Source: Deltaproteobacteria bacterium
Lineage (GTDB): Bacteria; Desulfobacterota; Binatia; Binatales; Binataceae
NCBI GenBank assembly: GCA_021786815.1
Contig: JAJYMR010000303.1
Span: forward strand, 7,330-13,655
DNA: 6,326 nucleotides
Direction: 5' to 3'
How positions within the stretch are numbered: position 1 is the stretch's first letter; every line of letters begins with the position of its first letter. The notes beneath the pieces are model-generated. The model worked only from the letters and a program-made list of their open reading frames with translations. It had not been told where the DNA came from and searched no databases. The position numbers and the translations under genes were made by a program. Shown piece after piece: positions 5,698-6,326 of this stretch.

Positions 5698-5985
5698 TCA
5701 GAAGAGCGCCGTGTTTATTACGGCAGTGGTCTCGTCGTTTTCCTGCTGCTTCAGAGCCCATTTGCGGCACGCTGGCAGATCATCGGTGTCCGGCTTCTCG
5801 CACTCTGGCGGAAGCGGCGGCCGTCTATGACAGTTGAGACGCGTCCAGAAGGACGGATGCCCGGTTGCCGAGATTGCGTCGCACGCTCGTTGAGAGTCGA
5901 TCATGCGGGCGCTTTTTTCTTGCTGCGACCATCGAGCACATCCCGAAAAAGCCACAAGCGCCAAAGCCATTGCTACCCGTCGCAT
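5698..5985 (-). CDS. Small Cys-rich lipoprotein of unknown function
   Basis: A 95-residue predicted lipoprotein. The N-terminus MRRVAMALALVAFSGC has a basic start, a hydrophobic core and a lipobox-like FSGC with C16 as the lipidation site; Phe at -3 is not ideal. The mature part has C35, C52, C62 and C73 and a Pro-rich centre (RRPPLPPEC), then KPDTDDLPACRKWALKQQ and a polar tail. Four Cys suggest two disulfides in the periplasm. I do not recognise the family. The domain is real because a diverged copy lies just upstream on the opposite strand, sharing the pattern PPEC.KP.TDDLP.CR.WA with many synonymous differences. Start 5985 is chosen because it gives the signal peptide; a longer frame reaches 6213 but overlaps that copy, and the extension lacks sense. 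The Shine-Dalgarno is weak. Third positions are less G/C-rich than in the neighbours, hinting at transfer. Confidence 0.7.
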   Translation of the reverse strand: MRRVAMALALVAFSGCARWSQQEKSARMIDSQRACDAISATGHPSFWTRLNCHRRPPLPPECEKPDTDDLPACRKWALKQQENDETTAVINTALF

Positions 5986-6058
5986 CGGAAGAGCCCCGTC
6001 CGTCCGAGAGATATCTGGAGGTTTCCCTGGCTGCCACCCCGGCCCACTGGTCTGCGTC

Positions 6059-6326
6059 ATCCATGCCGAGAGCCTGTTGGATTCGCCGTATTCATGGAAA
6101 CGCGTAGTGACATGCCATTGGTACCCGCGTCTGCCCCTTCCCCCGGAGTGCATGAAGCCCGGCACGGACGACTTGCCACCTTGTCGCGCATGGGCGTCTA
6201 AAGAAGAAGCCACGATCGAAGCCTCGTTCCAATCGGCCTGGCAGCAAGGCGGCAGGAGTTCTGGCGTCTCCCTAGCGAAACGCGCAATCCGCCTTGTGCC
6301 GGGCCGAGCTCGATTACCTCAAGTGT
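6059..6326 (+). CDS. Diverged copy of the Cys-rich lipoprotein domain (partial, probably degraded)
   Basis: A plus-strand frame (codons starting at 6059, 6062...) is open to the window edge and encodes IHAESLLDSPYSWKRVVTCH, then PRLPLPPECMKPGTDDLPPC and RAWASKEEA. It aligns with the lipoprotein from about residue 29 to 80, keeping the Cys at the CH, PPEC and LPxC positions. Base differences fall largely in third codon positions (for example GAT/GAC, CTG/TTG, TGC/TGT), so both copies were once under protein-level selection. No signal peptide is found upstream: the frame reaches ATG 5903, but that stretch is antisense to the other copy's signal peptide. Near the edge, frame 6276-6326 reads RNAQSALCRAELDYLKC, which looks more protein-like than the continuing frame, suggesting a frameshift between about 6235 and 6280. 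It is either a 5'-truncated, frameshifted pseudogene or a gene with an unseen start; the left boundary is approximate. Confidence 0.45.
   Translation, partial: MHAESLLDSPYSWKRVVTCHWYPRLPLPPECMKPGTDDLPPCRAWASKEEATIEASFQSAWQQGGRSSGVSLAKRAIRLVPGRARLPQV

Noticed and set aside
5540..5837. Plus-strand frames opposite the lipoprotein and its downstream spacer
   Set aside because: Low-quality composition and antisense to a protein with a signal peptide and a detectable paralogue.
5986..6213. N-terminal extension of the lipoprotein frame up to 6213
   Set aside because: The extension would place the signal peptide in the middle of the protein and is antisense to the paralogous plus-strand copy.
1..6326. 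CRISPR array, toxin-antitoxin pair, transposase or defence cassette
   Set aside because: No regularly spaced direct repeats, no transposase motif and no recognisable toxin or nuclease domain in any supported frame.

Overview
The window is GC-rich bacterial DNA. Third codon positions are strongly G/C in most genes, GTG/TTG starts occur, and Shine-Dalgarno sequences are clear. A lipobox protein and dTDP-sugar/polysaccharide genes suggest a Gram-negative, probably from a poorly cultured lineage. The species cannot be named from this sequence.

Layout. (1) 1-2090, plus strand: the end of an unidentified gene, then a two-gene set of a zinc-finger sugar C-methyltransferase and a dTDP-4-keto-sugar 3,5-epimerase (RfbC/RmlC). 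Together these would modify a nucleotide-activated deoxysugar at carbon centres next to a keto group, probably for a surface glycan or a glycosylated metabolite. (2) 2091-2191: a convergent gap holding two strong hairpins, the second an intrinsic terminator. (3) 2192-3421, minus strand: a complete RhlE-type DEAD-box RNA helicase, best started at a TTG. (4) 3422-3895: no gene. It contains a 150-bp unit bounded by 25-nt imperfect inverted repeats, either a MITE-like remnant or a structured RNA. (5) 3896-4228, minus strand: a small charged helical protein of unknown function. Upstream of it are a sigma-54-like -24/-12 motif and a TGCCAA/TTGGCA palindrome. (6) 4660-5385, minus strand: an alpha/beta hydrolase whose nucleophile elbow carries Cys instead of Ser and which lacks the usual C-terminal His. 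(7) 5698-5985, minus strand: a small Cys-rich lipoprotein. (8) About 6059 to the end, plus strand: a diverged copy of the same Cys-rich domain facing the other way, lacking a recognisable signal peptide and probably frameshifted near the window edge.

The first two complete genes form a recognisable pathway pair. The rest is a set of separate transcription units with long spacers, typical of an accessory or low-density region. No complete defence, secretion or CRISPR system is visible. The items most worth following are the 150-bp inverted-repeat unit, the paralogous Cys-rich pair, the Cys-elbow hydrolase, and the sigma-54-like site before the unknown small gene.
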